Shown: in pieces, positions 63,421-64,000 of the stretch
Numbering within the stretch: position 1 is the stretch's first letter
Layout of the letters: each line of letters opens with the position of its first letter
NCBI RefSeq assembly: GCF_028283685.1
Contig: NZ_JAPWKF010000009.1
Coordinates: forward strand, 147,384-211,383
Direction: 5' to 3'
DNA: 64,000 bases
Source: Edaphobacter sp.
Lineage (GTDB): Bacteria; Acidobacteriota; Terriglobia; Terriglobales; Acidobacteriaceae
Program-made: the position numbers and the translations under genes
The notes under the pieces: generated by a model
Told to the model about the DNA's origin: nothing
Database searches by the model: none
Seen by the model: the letters and a program-made list of their open reading frames with translations, nothing else

Positions 63421-64000
63421 ACCATCTTGCAAGGATCAAACATCGTGGAAGAATCTATTGATTGGTTGTGGGAAGGATATCTTCCCAAAGGTAAATTGAC
63501 TCTGTTTTATGGTGCTGGTGGCACTGGCAAATCGGACTATAGCTTTCTCCATCTAGCCGCCACCATCACCAATGGCGGCTTATGGCCAGATGGTTACACG
63601 GTTCAAAGAAGCTGGCAACGTACTTATATGGAGTTCGGAAGACGATCCAGCGGAAATTATTAAGCCTAGACTAATGGCCGTAGGTGCGAATGATCGGCGT
63701 TACGGAATGATTGCAGGAACGGTTGATGAAAATAACTTGGAGCTTCCATTTGATCCAGCAACCGACATTGAATCGTTACATGTGAAGCTGTAGCTAATAT
63801 TGGTGGCGTCTCTTTTGCTCATCATCGATCCAATCGTTACAGCGATTACAGGTGACATGCATAAGGCGAATGATGTTCGACGTAGTTTGCAAACAATCGT
63901 GAACTTGCCGCTGAATGCAATTATGTCATTCCTTTAGAATCACAATAATTTGCTAAAGGAACAGCAGGAAAGAACTCTGCTGAGCGTGTCATAGGTTCGC
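63421..64000 (+). pseudogene. RepA-like AAA/RecA-fold ATPase, frameshifted and cut by window end
   Basis: Helicase/primase-helper ATPase of the RepA type found beside Prim-Pol genes. The first frame has EESIDWLWEGYLPKGKLTLF and Walker A GAGGTGKS. The second (63572-63793) has VLIWSSEDDPAEIIKPRLMA and NLELPFDPATDIESL. A third holds Walker B LLIIDPIVTAITGDMHKAND and VRRSLQTIV. At least three indels over 400 nt. Start uncertain. The 3' part lies outside the window. Confidence 0.65.

Noticed and set aside
1..64000. CRISPR arrays, insertion sequences and rRNA genes
   Set aside because: I saw no regularly spaced repeats, transposase motifs with inverted ends, or rRNA sequence.

Overview
The window looks like a chromosomal segment of an Acidobacteriota bacterium, probably family Acidobacteriaceae (Granulicella/Edaphobacter/Terriglobus type). 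Three things suggest this: a PadR regulator coupled to an orphan MacB/FtsX-like permease of the acidobacterial ADOP type, a large Oar-like TonB receptor with an N-terminal carboxypeptidase-regulatory domain, and a cellulose operon with a BcsA-BcsB fusion. This assignment rests on gene content only, with no database search.

Layout. 1-12.3 kb: a bacterial cellulose synthesis operon, bcsQ-like / bcsAB fusion / bcsZ / bcsC, all on + with overlapping or nearly abutting genes; bcsA and bcsZ each carry one single-base frameshift. 12.4-17.4 kb: a SYLF-domain protein, an ECF sigma/anti-sigma pair, a soluble lytic transglycosylase and a small zinc-ribbon protein. 17.5-20.9 kb: tRNA-Leu(UAA), a Tat-exported alpha-galactosidase-like hydrolase and DNA polymerase IV. 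20.9-24 kb: ADOP permease and its PadR regulator, with a 23-bp palindrome over the padR ribosome binding site. 24.2-36.2 kb: a carbohydrate-utilisation locus. It has a TonB receptor, a GH67-N-like hydrolase and a HpcH/HpaI aldolase in one operon, then a GntR/FCD regulator, an MFS sugar-acid permease, a DapA/KDG-type aldolase and a fucose-isomerase-like protein. The 8-mer TGTCGACA or its variant TGTCTACA lies about 65-110 nt upstream of every transcription unit in this locus, so the GntR protein probably controls all of it. 36.4-40.1 kb: a 1213-residue GH13 protein. 40.1-41.2 kb: no gene recognised. 41.2-47.1 kb: a tripartite RND efflux operon with a putative operator palindrome just after a TATAAT box. 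47.4-51.5 kb: HrpB helicase and an S1-domain protein. 51.6-57.5 kb, all on -: a two-component system, a TlpA-like thioredoxin protein, and an ECF sigma / anti-sigma / DUF3106-like group.

57.7-64 kb is different. It begins with a tRNA-Val(CAC) gene cut off in the T arm. It continues with small accessory genes, a phage major capsid protein followed by a strong terminator, three minus-strand small genes, and a plus-strand module of AlpA/excisionase-like protein, two hypotheticals, a Prim-Pol primase and a RepA-like ATPase that runs off the window. I see no terminase, portal or tail gene in the visible part. Nearly every gene here is broken by single-base insertions or deletions while the residues between them stay recognisable. 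That pattern points to sequence error or very recent decay rather than long neutral decay. The element is the best candidate for something undescribed (a capsid-carrying satellite or a prophage remnant). The TGTCGACA regulon is the best-supported regulatory observation.
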